From CAKOTZ01 sp964489885 (GTDB lineage Bacteria > Bacillota > Clostridia > TANB77 > CAG-508), in NCBI GenBank assembly GCA_964489885.1, contig CAZAZX010000011.1, forward strand, positions 1 to 44,575: 44,575 nt of DNA, given 5' to 3'. Below the pieces are notes generated by a model. The model did not search any database, was not told the origin of the DNA, and saw only the letters and a program-made list of their open reading frames with translations. Both the position numbers and the translations under genes were made by a program. Of this stretch, positions 1 to 8,641 are shown piece after piece (position 1 is the first letter of the stretch; the number at the start of each line of letters is the position of its first letter).

Positions 1-76
1 TTGCAAATATTGTTTCTTCTCTATATTCAATACATTCTTTTAATAAATCATCTTTTACTTCTCTTAAATTATTCAT
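1..76 (-). CDS. Partial gene, function unknown (N-terminus only)
   Basis: A reading frame starts at the ATG at 76-74 and runs off the window edge, giving MNNLREVKDDLLKECIEYRE and a few more residues. AGGAGG lies 8 bases before the ATG, which makes this a convincing start. It follows the TnpV-like gene by 12 bases on the same strand, so the two are probably cotranscribed within the mobile element. The visible part is charged and helical and I do not recognise the family. Confidence 0.6.
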   Translation of the reverse strand, partial: MNNLREVKDDLLKECIEYREETIFA

Positions 77-88
77 ATTACATTCCTC

Positions 89-478
89 CTACACATATAT
101 TAATTCGTTAAACACTATCTCTTCAGCTTGATTCTTAATAGCATTCATTGTGCCAACCCAATAAAGAATATCTGTATCTTTCATTTCTTCAGTTAAATCG
201 CTTTCTGCTTTTAGTTTGTTTATTATCTGTTCAACTCTATTTTGAACTGTTTCTTGAATTTCTTTCAAATGTGCGTTTAATGTACCATCTAATAACATAA
301 TTGAGTATTCAGCTTTTTTATGTTCTTTCAAATAGTTTAATCTCATTCTTCCATATTTATTAAGAATGATTGTTTCTTGTTTTGGTAAAGTTAGATTAGG
401 AATATAATAATCTCCTTCTAATCTGTATTCAATTCCAGTTCTTTCGTCTATCTTTGTTTTTGGTAATTCATTTTTCAT
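89..478 (-). CDS. tnpV: TnpV-like transposon-encoded protein
   Basis: The product has the pattern of the TnpV family of clostridial mobile elements: an N-terminal LPKTKIDERTGIEY, then GDYYIPNLTLP, GRMRLNYLKEHKK, and a C-terminal WVGTMNAIKNQAEEIVFNELIY. The family accompanies mobilizable and conjugative transposons; its biochemical role is not established. The frame is open to 520. I prefer the ATG at 478 because family members begin just before the ELPKT motif; an ATG at 490 sits directly on the AAAGGA and has no spacing. It marks the left part of the window as mobile-element DNA, together with the IS110 element and integrase to its right. Confidence 0.75.
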   Translation of the reverse strand: MKNELPKTKIDERTGIEYRLEGDYYIPNLTLPKQETIILNKYGRMRLNYLKEHKKAEYSIMLLDGTLNAHLKEIQETVQNRVEQIINKLKAESDLTEEMKDTDILYWVGTMNAIKNQAEEIVFNELIYV

Positions 479-559
479 AATAAATTTCATTCCTTTCTCG
501 CTTCGCTCGAAGGCACACATAGGTATGAAAGCCTTGAGTTTGGAGCAATTTTTTTATAT

Positions 560-775
560 AATATACCTCATAGGAATACATACTACAAAGCACGGGGAGG
601 TGAGTTGCAGACTTCTGCAACTTTCAGATTAAATCAGTATAATAAACAGTGCAAGTGCAGTTGTTTCAAGCACACATAAGTAGTCCCTTGAGGCTGTAAA
701 CTAATCATTGACTGATAGTTTGTTATAGTGTTAATTGCACAGTCCCTGTATTCCTTAAAAATTTATTATATAAAG
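560..775 (+). ncRNA. Candidate IS110 bridge RNA / left-end region
   Basis: About 215 bases without a gene precede the IS110 transposase. In the IS110 group this non-coding end encodes the bridge RNA that pairs with donor and target DNA. A perfect 8-bp hairpin is visible (AGTTGCAG at 603-610, loop ACTT, CTGCAACT at 615-622), followed by further potential structure. I cannot define the ends of the RNA or its guide loops by eye, so this rests on family knowledge and position. Confidence 0.4.
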
Positions 776-786
776 GAGTGTTTATA

Positions 787-2079
787 ATGCAAGTTATTTA
801 TCAAAAAGCTTGTGGTATCGATGTGCACAAATCTTTTATAGTAGCAGTTATTTGTGACTCTACTTCCATCGAACCAAAGTATCTTCGTAAACGTTTTTCG
901 ACTTTTAACAATTCTCTAATTGAATTTAGAAATTGGTTATTAGCTAACGATTGTCAGAATGTATGCATGGAATCTACTGGAAAGTATTATGTTCCTGTAT
1001 ACAATGCATTAGAAGGTCATATTTCTAATGTCGTCGTTGCTAATCCTAAATGGGTTAGATGTATTAAAGGCGAAAAAGATGATAACAAAGATGCCAAATG
1101 GATTGCTGATCTTTTTAAGCTTGGAATAGTCCGTCCCAGTTTTATTCCAAACAAAGATATTAGAATCCTCAGAGAACTTACACGATACCTTTACAAACTA
1201 ACTAATATGCGTACCTCAGAAAAGAATAGATTTACAAACGCTCTTACTGTTGGTAATTGCAAATTAGATATGGTTTTCTCTGATATTTTTGGTAAAACAT
1301 CTTCTGCTATCATCGATACTATTTTATCACAAAATAAATACAATAATGAAGATATTTTAAAAAATGTTGATAAACATTGCAAATCATCCAATGAAGATAT
1401 ACTTAATTCTATTAGTGGTATATCTTGGGAAACTTCTCAAAAGCAACGTATGAATGTTATTCAAGGACATATTGATTATTTAGATAAATCAATTAAAACT
1501 ATAAGAGAAATAATTGATTCTATTATTGCTCCTTATGAAAGTGCTATTAATCTTTTATGTTCTATTCCTGGCGTTGACCGTAAATCTGCAATAACAATCA
1601 TTTCTGAAATTGGTACAGATATGAGTCAATTTTCTTCTCACTATCGTTTAGCTTCTTGGGCTGGTTTAGCAGCTGGTTGTAATGAATCTGCTGGTAAAAA
1701 AAAATCAGTTAAAATTTCAAGAGCTGGTATTTATCTTAAACCTGCACTTGTTGAAGTTGCACATTGTGCTGTAAAAGATAAAACTAATTTTTATTATGCT
1801 AACAAATTCAATGTACTTTCAAAACGTAGAGGCAAGAAACGTGCTTATATTGCTATTGCTAGAAAAATATTAGTTGCAATTTATCATATGCTTTCAACTG
1901 GTGAACTTTTTAATCCTTCTGATTTATCAAAAGTTGAAACTACAAATAAAGATAAAATTAAATTTACTAAAAATAATTTTATGCAATCTACTAAGCAACT
2001 AATTTCTCTTGGTTTAACAATTGAAGATTTGCAATCATTTATTACGTCAAAAATATCAGAATCTACTCCCATTATATAA
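787..2079 (+). CDS. IS110-family transposase (DEDD recombinase)
   Basis: Transposase of about 430 residues. The N-terminal DEDD RuvC-like domain shows GIDVHK with the first acidic residue, MESTGKYY with the glutamate, and KDDNKDAKWIADL with the two later aspartates. A coiled-coil linker follows, then the Transposase_20 domain with the helix-hairpin-helix-like IPGVDRKSAITIISEIG and the NESAGKKKS segment that supplies the catalytic serine. The frame opens at a GTG at 778, but the ATG at 787 has AAAGGAG 8 bases upstream and is the better start. The gene is full length with no in-frame CGG. The element lies inside the larger mobile region, between the TnpV-like gene and the integrase. Confidence 0.93.
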   Translation: MQVIYQKACGIDVHKSFIVAVICDSTSIEPKYLRKRFSTFNNSLIEFRNWLLANDCQNVCMESTGKYYVPVYNALEGHISNVVVANPKWVRCIKGEKDDNKDAKWIADLFKLGIVRPSFIPNKDIRILRELTRYLYKLTNMRTSEKNRFTNALTVGNCKLDMVFSDIFGKTSSAIIDTILSQNKYNNEDILKNVDKHCKSSNEDILNSISGISWETSQKQRMNVIQGHIDYLDKSIKTIREIIDSIIAPYESAINLLCSIPGVDRKSAITIISEIGTDMSQFSSHYRLASWAGLAAGCNESAGKKKSVKISRAGIYLKPALVEVAHCAVKDKTNFYYANKFNVLSKRRGKKRAYIAIARKILVAIYHMLSTGELFNPSDLSKVETTNKDKIKFTKNNFMQSTKQLISLGLTIEDLQSFITSKISESTPII

Positions 2080-2168
2080 TTTAATTTCTGGGGGTAAGGG
2101 GGAACTATGCCCTTTTTCTGTTATTTTGGCTTTATTTTTTTTATTATTTCTTTCAAACTACTTTCCTC

Positions 2169-3440
2169 CTATAAAGTTCCACATATTTCTTCAAATTTAT
2201 CAGCAGTTTCACTTTCCATTTTTTGCGTTACTCTTACATAGATGTTATAAGTAAAATCGATATTTCTATGTCCTAATCTTTTAGAAACAGCTTTTATATC
2301 TGCTCCTGATTCAATTAATTTCGTTGCGTGAGTATCTCTAAAATCGTGAAATCTGCAAGGAATACCTAATTCATAATGTATAACTTTAAATGGATATTTA
2401 CAGCTATCTGTACCTTCATATACTCCATTTTTCTTTACAAACACAAAATTCACTTCTTCTAAATGTATTGGTATTTCTGCATAAGCATTTACTATTTTTA
2501 TTTCTTGCTTATTGTTATATGGATTTATAACCAATTTTTTATAATGCTTCATATATGTATCTCCATAATTCTTTTTATTTTCTTCCTGTTCTCTTTTATA
2601 TTCTTTTAAAGCATTTAATAAAGTTTCTCCAATAGTAATAGTTCTATAACTTGTTTGAGTCTTGCAAGTTCCAAAATACCATACTGTTGTTGAGTTCCCA
2701 CTTATGTGTCTTTTCTTTGTTCCACCAACTTGATTCTTTTTTAGTATGTTTTTATTTACTGAAATAGTTTTATTTCTAAAATCTATATCATTCCAAGTAA
2801 GTGCAAATACTTCTGCAATACGAAGTCCTGTGCAATATGCAGTTAAGAATGCATAATATACACAATGATTATTCTTAAACCTATTAAGTATTAAGTTAAT
2901 TTCCTCATTTGTTAAAATATGAGCTGGATCTTCTGGAGGAATATCATATTTAGGTAATTTAATTCCAATAGCTGGATTTACTTTTATAAAATCATTCTCA
3001 TAAGCAAAAGTAAATGAACTTTTTATCACTTTCTTTATATTGTTAAGAAAATTTTTACTGAAAGATTTATCTACATACATTTTATTTATAAAATCTTGCA
3101 ATGTACTTCTAGTAATTTGAGAAATTTTATAATGACCAATATTAGGTTTTATATGATTTTTTACAATACTGCTATATGCTTCTATTGTGTGATATTTGAG
3201 ATTAATATGACAATGTTTTTCTAACCAATAATCTAATAAATCTGAATAACTCATATCGCTTGGTGTAAAATCATGACCAGTATTCATATACTCATTAAAA
3301 GCTTTTATTCCCTCCTTTTCTGCTTCAGCCTTAGTCCTAAAACCAGACTTACTTGCAAATTTTCTTTTACCATCAATCTTTGCAGTTTCAAACTTATATT
3401 GATAGTATTTGCCTCTTTTTTGAATTGTTACATTCGACAT
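2169..3440 (-). CDS. Tyrosine recombinase / integrase
   Basis: Site-specific integrase of 423 residues of the ICE/phage type. An N-terminal AP2-like arm-binding segment (MSNVTIQKRGKYYQYKF) is followed by a SAM-like core-binding domain and the catalytic domain. Catalytic residues are visible: arginine in TGLRIAEVFALTW, histidine and arginine in HDFRDTHAT, LGHRN, and the nucleophilic tyrosine near YNIYVRV. The start has AAGGAGG about 11 bases upstream. Position suggests that it integrates and excises the element holding the TnpV and IS110 genes, with its attachment site between this gene and the 3' end of secA. Confidence 0.92.
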   Translation of the reverse strand: MSNVTIQKRGKYYQYKFETAKIDGKRKFASKSGFRTKAEAEKEGIKAFNEYMNTGHDFTPSDMSYSDLLDYWLEKHCHINLKYHTIEAYSSIVKNHIKPNIGHYKISQITRSTLQDFINKMYVDKSFSKNFLNNIKKVIKSSFTFAYENDFIKVNPAIGIKLPKYDIPPEDPAHILTNEEINLILNRFKNNHCVYYAFLTAYCTGLRIAEVFALTWNDIDFRNKTISVNKNILKKNQVGGTKKRHISGNSTTVWYFGTCKTQTSYRTITIGETLLNALKEYKREQEENKKNYGDTYMKHYKKLVINPYNNKQEIKIVNAYAEIPIHLEEVNFVFVKKNGVYEGTDSCKYPFKVIHYELGIPCRFHDFRDTHATKLIESGADIKAVSKRLGHRNIDFTYNIYVRVTQKMESETADKFEEICGTL

Positions 3441-3665
3441 TTTACATTTATACCTCCTTCCACGAAGGTAAACAAAAAAGTGCTATCACGAATGATAACA
3501 CTTTATATTTTTGTTTTCAGTTTGTTTGCAACCTGCAAAGTCTTTATTTTAGATAGTTTTAGAGATTTTGATTACTTGTATGAAAACAATTTGCAAACAA
3601 AATGCAAACAATTTGGGTTGTTTTCATATTTATGTAAATTAATCTAATCTCTAAAAGTATTGATT
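3441..3665. other. Integrase-secA intergenic region, probable attachment-site region
   Basis: There is no gene here. GTTTGCAA-like direct repeats occur at about 3518-3530 and 3589-3612 (TTTGCAAACAAAATGCAAAC), which could be integrase arm-binding sites. The secA gene ends at 3666 and points toward the integrase, a common arrangement where an element inserted at a gene's 3' end. The exact core cannot be fixed without the other end of the element. Confidence 0.4.
3476..3506 (-). terminator. Hairpin terminator downstream of secA
   Basis: An imperfect inverted repeat (AGTGCTATCA, loop CGAA, TGATAACACT) is followed on the minus strand by six T residues. It could end secA transcription about 160 bases past the stop codon. 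Confidence 0.6.
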
Positions 3666-6434
3666 TTACGCGTTTTTACCACAACAGTTTTTATACTTCT
3701 TACCACTTCCACATGGACATGGTTCATTTCTTCCTATTTTAGGTTCTGCATTTGTAAATGGTGTACGTACAACCTTTACTTCTCTATGTTTATCTCCAAC
3801 ATCACCTTTTTCAACTGCTAAGCCACTTCCTTCTTCAAATCCCTCTCCTGTAATTTTTACAGTTTGAGTTCTCTTAGCATTTCCTCTCTTTTGAACATGT
3901 AATAGAATTTTAACAACATCAATTTTAATGTCGCTAATTAATTCTTCGAACATCTCATATCCTTCAATTCTGTATTGAACAACTGGATTTCTTTGACCAT
4001 AAGCACGAAGACCAATACCATTTTTTAATTCATCCATATTATCAATATGATCCATCCATTTGTTATCCACTATTTTTAGCATTACGATACGCTCTAATTC
4101 TCTAAGCTCAGGAGTTCCAATTTCTGCTTCTTTTTCATCATACATTGCATGAGTTTTATTTTTTAATTCTTCCTTAATTTCATCTGCTGTAAAGTCTTTT
4201 TTATTTAAAGCATCAACATTTGCAATATTAAAAGTTGTTCTAATATCCGTTAGCAATTCTTCTTTATTTACTTTCTTAATGTCTTCAACTCCGCTCGTAT
4301 GTGTTTCAACAGTCATATCTATAACTGAATCCATCATTTTTAGAATATCTTTCTTTAGGTCTTCTCCATCTAGTACCTTTCTTCTTTCATCATAAATAAT
4401 AGTTCTTTGAGCATTCATAACATCATCATATTGTAATACATTTTTACGAATTGAGAAGTTTCTACCTTCAACCTTCTTTTGCGCAGATTCAACAGCTCTT
4501 GAAAGCATTCTCATTTCAAGCGGTAAATCTTCATCGGCACCCAATTTATTGTATACTTTTGTTACCATATCTCCGCCGAAAATCTTCATTAAATCATCAT
4601 CAAGAGCTATATAGAAACGCGATTCACCAGGATCTCCTTGACGGCCACTACGTCCACGTAATTGGTTATCAATTCTTCTTGATTCATGACGCTCTGTACC
4701 AATTATTCTTAGTCCACCTGCAGCAATAACTTTTTCTTTTTCATCTTTAATCTTTTCAGAAAATCTAGATTCCAAATCTTTAAATATTTTTCTTGCATTT
4801 ATAATATCCTGGTCATCAGTTTCGTTATATGATGTAGATGCCTCAATTAAAAACTCTGACATTCCTTTTTTACGCATTTCTTGTTTTGCTAGGAATTCAC
4901 TATTTCCACCAAGCATAATATCAGTACCACGACCAGCCATGTTAGTTGCTATTGTTACAGCACCTAGCTTTCCTGCTTGTGCAATAATTTGAGCTTCTTT
5001 TTCATGTTGTTTAGCATTCAATACTTGATGTGGTATATTTTCTTTTCTCAATATAGCACTCAATTTTTCTGATTTATCAATAGAAACAGTACCAATTAAA
5101 ACTGGTTGTCCTTTTTCATGTGCTTCTTTAACTTCTTTTGCAACAGCTCTAAATTTGGCATTTTCATTTTTATAAATAACATCATTGTTATCTTTTCTTA
5201 AAACAGGTTTATTTGTTGGTATTGCAACAACGTCTAAGTTATAAATTTCGTTAAATTCTTCCTCTTCAGTCATAGCTGTACCAGTCATACCAGATAATTT
5301 TTCATACATTCTAAAGAAGTTTTGGAATGTGATTGTAGCAAGCGTCTTTGACTCGTTTGCAATTTTAACATGTTCTTTTGCTTCAATTGCCTGATGAAGA
5401 CCATTATTGTATCTTCTACCATACATAATTCTTCCTGTAAATTCATCTACAATTAAAACTTCTCCGTCTTTTACGATATAGTCTGTATCCTTCTTCATAA
5501 CACCATTTGCACGTAAAGCTTGATTAATATGATGTACTATATTTGAATTTTCTAAATCATTCAAATTTTCTAATTTGAAAAATTCTTCTGCTTTTTTTAT
5601 ACCCTTTGCAGTAAGAGATGCAGATTTAGCTTTTAAGTCAACAATGTAATCATAATTTTCATTATCTTCCATTTGTTCTTCATTTTTTACATCTTCTTCT
5701 ACAAGAACTTTTGCTTCCAAACGTTTTACAAAGTCATCAGCTCTACTATATAAATCTGAAGATTCATTTGATGTACCAGATATAATAAGAGGTGTACGAG
5801 CCTCATCAATTAAAATACTATCTATTTCATCGACAATTGCATAATATAATGGTCTTTGAACCATTTGCTCTTTATATATTACCATGTTGTCTCTTAAATA
5901 ATCGAAACCAAATTCATTATTTGTTCCATACGTTACATCTGCACCATAAGCTTTTTGCTTTTCAGCAGGACTCATTCCATTTATAGAAAGTCCAACAGTT
6001 AATCCAAGAAATTTATATAATTTTCCCATCCACTCGCTATCTCTTTTAGCTAAGTAATCATTAACTGTAACAACATGAACTCCTCTTCCTGTAATTGCAT
6101 TCAAATAAACTGGTAATGTAGCAACTAAAGTTTTTCCTTCACCAGTTTTCATTTCGGCAATTCTACCTTGATGAAGTATAATACCACCAATTAACTGAAC
6201 ATCGAAATGACGCATTCCTAAAACTCTTTTTGAAGCTTCTCTACAAACAGCAAAAGCTTCTGGTAACATACTGTCTAATGTTTCTCCATTTTTATATCTT
6301 TCTTTAAATTCTATTGTTTTTGCAGTTAGTTCTTTGTCTGTTAATTTAGCAATTTCTGGTTCTAAGCTATTTATTTTTTTTACCAATGGTCTTGTTCTCT
6401 TTACTTCTCTTTCACTATAGTTAAATAAACCCAT
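3666..6434 (-). CDS. secA: Preprotein translocase ATPase SecA
   Basis: SecA motor of 922 residues, the ATPase that drives preproteins through SecYEG at the membrane. Visible in order: Walker A in MKTGEGKTLVATLP (about residue 100), the DEAD-box-like VDEIDSILIDEARTPL (about 205), the preprotein crosslinking region, the second nucleotide-binding fold with TERHESRRIDNQLRGRSGR, the helical scaffold and wing, and a C-terminal zinc-binding CPCGSGKKYKNCCG tail that in the family contacts SecB or lipids. GAGAGGAG lies 8 bases before the ATG. It appears monocistronic. All four CGG triplets on its sense strand are out of frame, so the gene reads through intact. Confidence 0.98.
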   Translation of the reverse strand: MGLFNYSEREVKRTRPLVKKINSLEPEIAKLTDKELTAKTIEFKERYKNGETLDSMLPEAFAVCREASKRVLGMRHFDVQLIGGIILHQGRIAEMKTGEGKTLVATLPVYLNAITGRGVHVVTVNDYLAKRDSEWMGKLYKFLGLTVGLSINGMSPAEKQKAYGADVTYGTNNEFGFDYLRDNMVIYKEQMVQRPLYYAIVDEIDSILIDEARTPLIISGTSNESSDLYSRADDFVKRLEAKVLVEEDVKNEEQMEDNENYDYIVDLKAKSASLTAKGIKKAEEFFKLENLNDLENSNIVHHINQALRANGVMKKDTDYIVKDGEVLIVDEFTGRIMYGRRYNNGLHQAIEAKEHVKIANESKTLATITFQNFFRMYEKLSGMTGTAMTEEEEFNEIYNLDVVAIPTNKPVLRKDNNDVIYKNENAKFRAVAKEVKEAHEKGQPVLIGTVSIDKSEKLSAILRKENIPHQVLNAKQHEKEAQIIAQAGKLGAVTIATNMAGRGTDIMLGGNSEFLAKQEMRKKGMSEFLIEASTSYNETDDQDIINARKIFKDLESRFSEKIKDEKEKVIAAGGLRIIGTERHESRRIDNQLRGRSGRQGDPGESRFYIALDDDLMKIFGGDMVTKVYNKLGADEDLPLEMRMLSRAVESAQKKVEGRNFSIRKNVLQYDDVMNAQRTIIYDERRKVLDGEDLKKDILKMMDSVIDMTVETHTSGVEDIKKVNKEELLTDIRTTFNIANVDALNKKDFTADEIKEELKNKTHAMYDEKEAEIGTPELRELERIVMLKIVDNKWMDHIDNMDELKNGIGLRAYGQRNPVVQYRIEGYEMFEELISDIKIDVVKILLHVQKRGNAKRTQTVKITGEGFEEGSGLAVEKGDVGDKHREVKVVRTPFTNAEPKIGRNEPCPCGSGKKYKNCCGKNA

Positions 6435-6519
6435 TTATGCGACTCCTCTCATATTATAAAAATCTATTGAATAATATATCATTAATTTTTTCTAAATGCA
6501 AGTAACAAAAGGTATAATT

Positions 6520-7407
6520 TTAAAATTTTAGAAATTTTAAAATTTGGTTTGCTAAAACATCATATTTATCTGTATAACCATGATCAGCTCCATCTATATA
6601 ATTTATATCTTTATTTTCATTTTTTATTTTTTCGTTCATCATTTTTACAAGCTCTGAAGCATCTTGTTCTATTAATTCATACACATTCCCCCATCTCATA
6701 AATAATGGAACATCGATATTATTCAATTCTGGATAAGTATAATATTTATCATAATATCTTGCAAAGTCTATATTTTTATTGTCTCTAAAATATCTCAAAT
6801 ATGTTCTTGTAGTTATTGGATGAATAAATGATTTTGCTGGCAAAAATGCATCCATCTTTCCATTTTTCTCATTTTCTAATGCAATATTCATAATAAAATC
6901 ATATTTGTCCTTTAAATATACTTTTTGTGCCTTAGGTATATCTACTAATGAAAGAAGAATTATTCCCTTTAAATTGTTTAGTAACTCATTATTCTCTTTT
7001 TTCATTTTTTCATGTGTAAACACAACCTTAGTACAACCTAAACTATGACCTTGTAAATAAATTTCGTCATATCCTCTATTTTTCATTTCTTGCATTGCTG
7101 AACAAATATCATAATACGATTCTTCCACATCTTCAAAAGCAGTTCCAATATTTAATTTTTCATAATTGTCATTTAGAATTTTTGAAGCATAATTATGAAT
7201 TCCATAACCTCTGTTATTAAAACTAAAAAAGTCAAAGCCTTCTTTTGTTATAGTAGTTGCAATAACATCGTCACGTTTTTTTAAGCAATTACTTGTCATT
7301 CCGTGAATTGAAATTACAACTTTATTTGTTTTGTTTTCTCCTTTATGCAATAACCCAACTAACTCTAATCCATCAATTGCATTAAAAAAAAATTTTTCTA
7401 TATTCAT
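6520..7407 (-). CDS. Alpha/beta hydrolase family protein
   Basis: Cytosolic protein of 295 residues with an alpha/beta hydrolase pattern: VVISIHGMTSNC (oxyanion region), the nucleophile elbow LQGHSLGCTK (Ser in GHSLG, about residue 121), an acidic residue after PLFMRWGNVYELIEQD, and a late histidine in GADHGYTDKY. This resembles small esterases or DUF1749-like hydrolases. The substrate cannot be told. AAAGGA precedes the ATG. It lies alone, downstream of a foreign-looking gene and upstream of secA on the same strand. Confidence 0.8.
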   Translation of the reverse strand: MNIEKFFFNAIDGLELVGLLHKGENKTNKVVISIHGMTSNCLKKRDDVIATTITKEGFDFFSFNNRGYGIHNYASKILNDNYEKLNIGTAFEDVEESYYDICSAMQEMKNRGYDEIYLQGHSLGCTKVVFTHEKMKKENNELLNNLKGIILLSLVDIPKAQKVYLKDKYDFIMNIALENEKNGKMDAFLPAKSFIHPITTRTYLRYFRDNKNIDFARYYDKYYTYPELNNIDVPLFMRWGNVYELIEQDASELVKMMNEKIKNENKDINYIDGADHGYTDKYDVLANQILKFLKF

Positions 7408-7578
7408 ACAAATTATCCTTTCCTATACTAATAATTTTCCACCATTTTTCTAGTAAATACATTTATTTTTTAAATTATATTTATTTTATATTAATACTAT
7501 ATCTTTTTCAAGAGTAAACAATCAAAACTATCACCTATAATTATTTTTAGCTCAGTATTTTTTATTCGTTAGTTGCTA

Positions 7579-7620
7579 AAAAAAGAGTCGTTTGCAAAAT
7601 AAATTTTGCAAACGACTCTT
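7579..7620 (-). terminator. Strong terminator hairpin
   Basis: A perfect 18-bp inverted repeat (arms AAGAGTCGTTTGCAAAAT and its complement, 2-base loop), followed on the minus strand by seven T residues. It ends the gene at 7649-8044. It is unusually long and GC-richer than the surroundings. Confidence 0.85.
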
Positions 7621-7648
7621 AGGAGATAAAGTTTTACCCCTACTTTTT

Positions 7649-8044
7649 TCAGAAACCGAGTCCAAGTTGAATGCCATCAGACTGTTGAATGCTTTCTTCG
7701 AGCTTTACAAACTGCATTTTCCCATTTTTCATGGTGAGGACAATATTTCCGTTTAAAACGTCCCGTTCAAAACGTTTAGCCGATTTTTCGGAAATTTTCT
7801 GGAGTCCATACAGTTTTAAAACGTCGTTCTTCGCATCATATAAAATGGGAGTTCCAAAAAATTTGAAAATCACATTCACAGATGCTGGCTTGTTCATCAA
7901 TAGACGTTCACCTGGTTTTTCCACCTTGAAATATCCTTGTTTTTCAAGGTCATCCATACCAGCCTGATGCTCTGGCCAAAAATATTTTTTTTGTGCCGGA
8001 ACATACTGAACAGATATGGACGGTAATGCTTTGACTGCTTGCAT
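7649..8044 (-). CDS. Small foreign-looking protein of unknown function
   Basis: Protein of 131 residues whose family I do not recognise. It begins MQAVKALPSISVQYVPAQKK, is basic, and has an aromatic-rich middle; no membrane segment or signal peptide is visible. GAGGAGG lies 7 bases before the ATG, and it has its own consensus promoter and strong terminator, so it is a self-contained cassette between secA/hydrolase and the atp operon. Its base and codon use differ from its neighbours: more G+C, GTC, CCC and CGT/CGG codons. It holds the window's clearest in-frame CGG read as a triplet (7763-7765, Arg in FERDVL). Both facts fit recent transfer. Confidence 0.65.
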   Translation of the reverse strand: MQAVKALPSISVQYVPAQKKYFWPEHQAGMDDLEKQGYFKVEKPGERLLMNKPASVNVIFKFFGTPILYDAKNDVLKLYGLQKISEKSAKRFERDVLNGNIVLTMKNGKMQFVKLEESIQQSDGIQLGLGF

Positions 8045-8094
8045 TGCACTGCCTCCTCGTTCCTAAACACTTTAAAATCTGCATCAACAATTGC

Positions 8095-8123
8095 ATTATA
8101 TCATACTTTACATAATGTTGCAA
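8095..8123 (-). promoter_or_regulatory. Sigma-A-type promoter of the 7649-8044 gene
   Basis: On the minus strand TTGCAA (8123-8118) is separated by 17 bases from TATAAT (8100-8095), upstream of the small foreign-looking gene. Confidence 0.75.
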
Positions 8124-8166
8124 TAACTTGAACTAACTTTTCATAACTCTATATATACTAAATAAA

Positions 8167-8200
8167 AAATGTACGATTGTCTATTTTAAATCGTACATTT
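8167..8200. terminator. Bidirectional terminator after the atp operon
   Basis: A 12-bp inverted repeat (AAATGTACGATT at 8167-8178, AATCGTACATTT at 8189-8200) with T-runs on both sides lies just past the atpC stop codon. Confidence 0.85.
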
Positions 8201-8206
8201 TTTTAT

Positions 8207-8620
8207 TTATTGTCTTATAGTTCTCGCAGTTTTAATTTTACTTGCAGCCCTTTCAATAGAAGCAGTTAACTCTGCTTTCATTTGTAGGTCTTCTTTTGAA
8301 TCAAGTAATTTTTCCTCTGCTAATTTCTTATCTTTCATTGCAGCTTCAACATCAATCTCATCTGCCCATTGAGCCTCGTCAACTATGGCAGTAACCTTGC
8401 CTCCAGCAACCTCTATGAATCCCTCACTAATAAAAGCATATTTTCTTTTTTTATCTTTTTCCATTGTTAAAACACAAGGTTTATTTGCAATTAACATTGG
8501 AACATGGTTAGCCATTACTCCCATTTCTCCATTTTGTGTTTCAAATATAATCATTTCGATTTCATCTGAATAAAATACACGGTCAGGTGTAACAACTTCA
8601 AATTTGAATAACTTTGCCAT
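8207..8620 (-). CDS. atpC: ATP synthase F1 epsilon subunit
   Basis: Epsilon subunit of 137 residues, the central-stalk protein that couples rotation and inhibits ATP hydrolysis. The N-terminal beta-sandwich (FKFEVVTPDRVFYSDEIEMI, GEMGVMANHVPML, AFISEGFIEVAGGKVT) is followed by the C-terminal helical hairpin ending SKIKTARTIRQ. It is the last gene of the atp operon, 21 bases after atpD, and is followed by a strong terminator. Confidence 0.97.
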   Translation of the reverse strand: MAKLFKFEVVTPDRVFYSDEIEMIIFETQNGEMGVMANHVPMLIANKPCVLTMEKDKKRKYAFISEGFIEVAGGKVTAIVDEAQWADEIDVEAAMKDKKLAEEKLLDSKEDLQMKAELTASIERAASKIKTARTIRQ

Positions 8621-8641
8621 AAATTCACCTACTTTTAAAAA

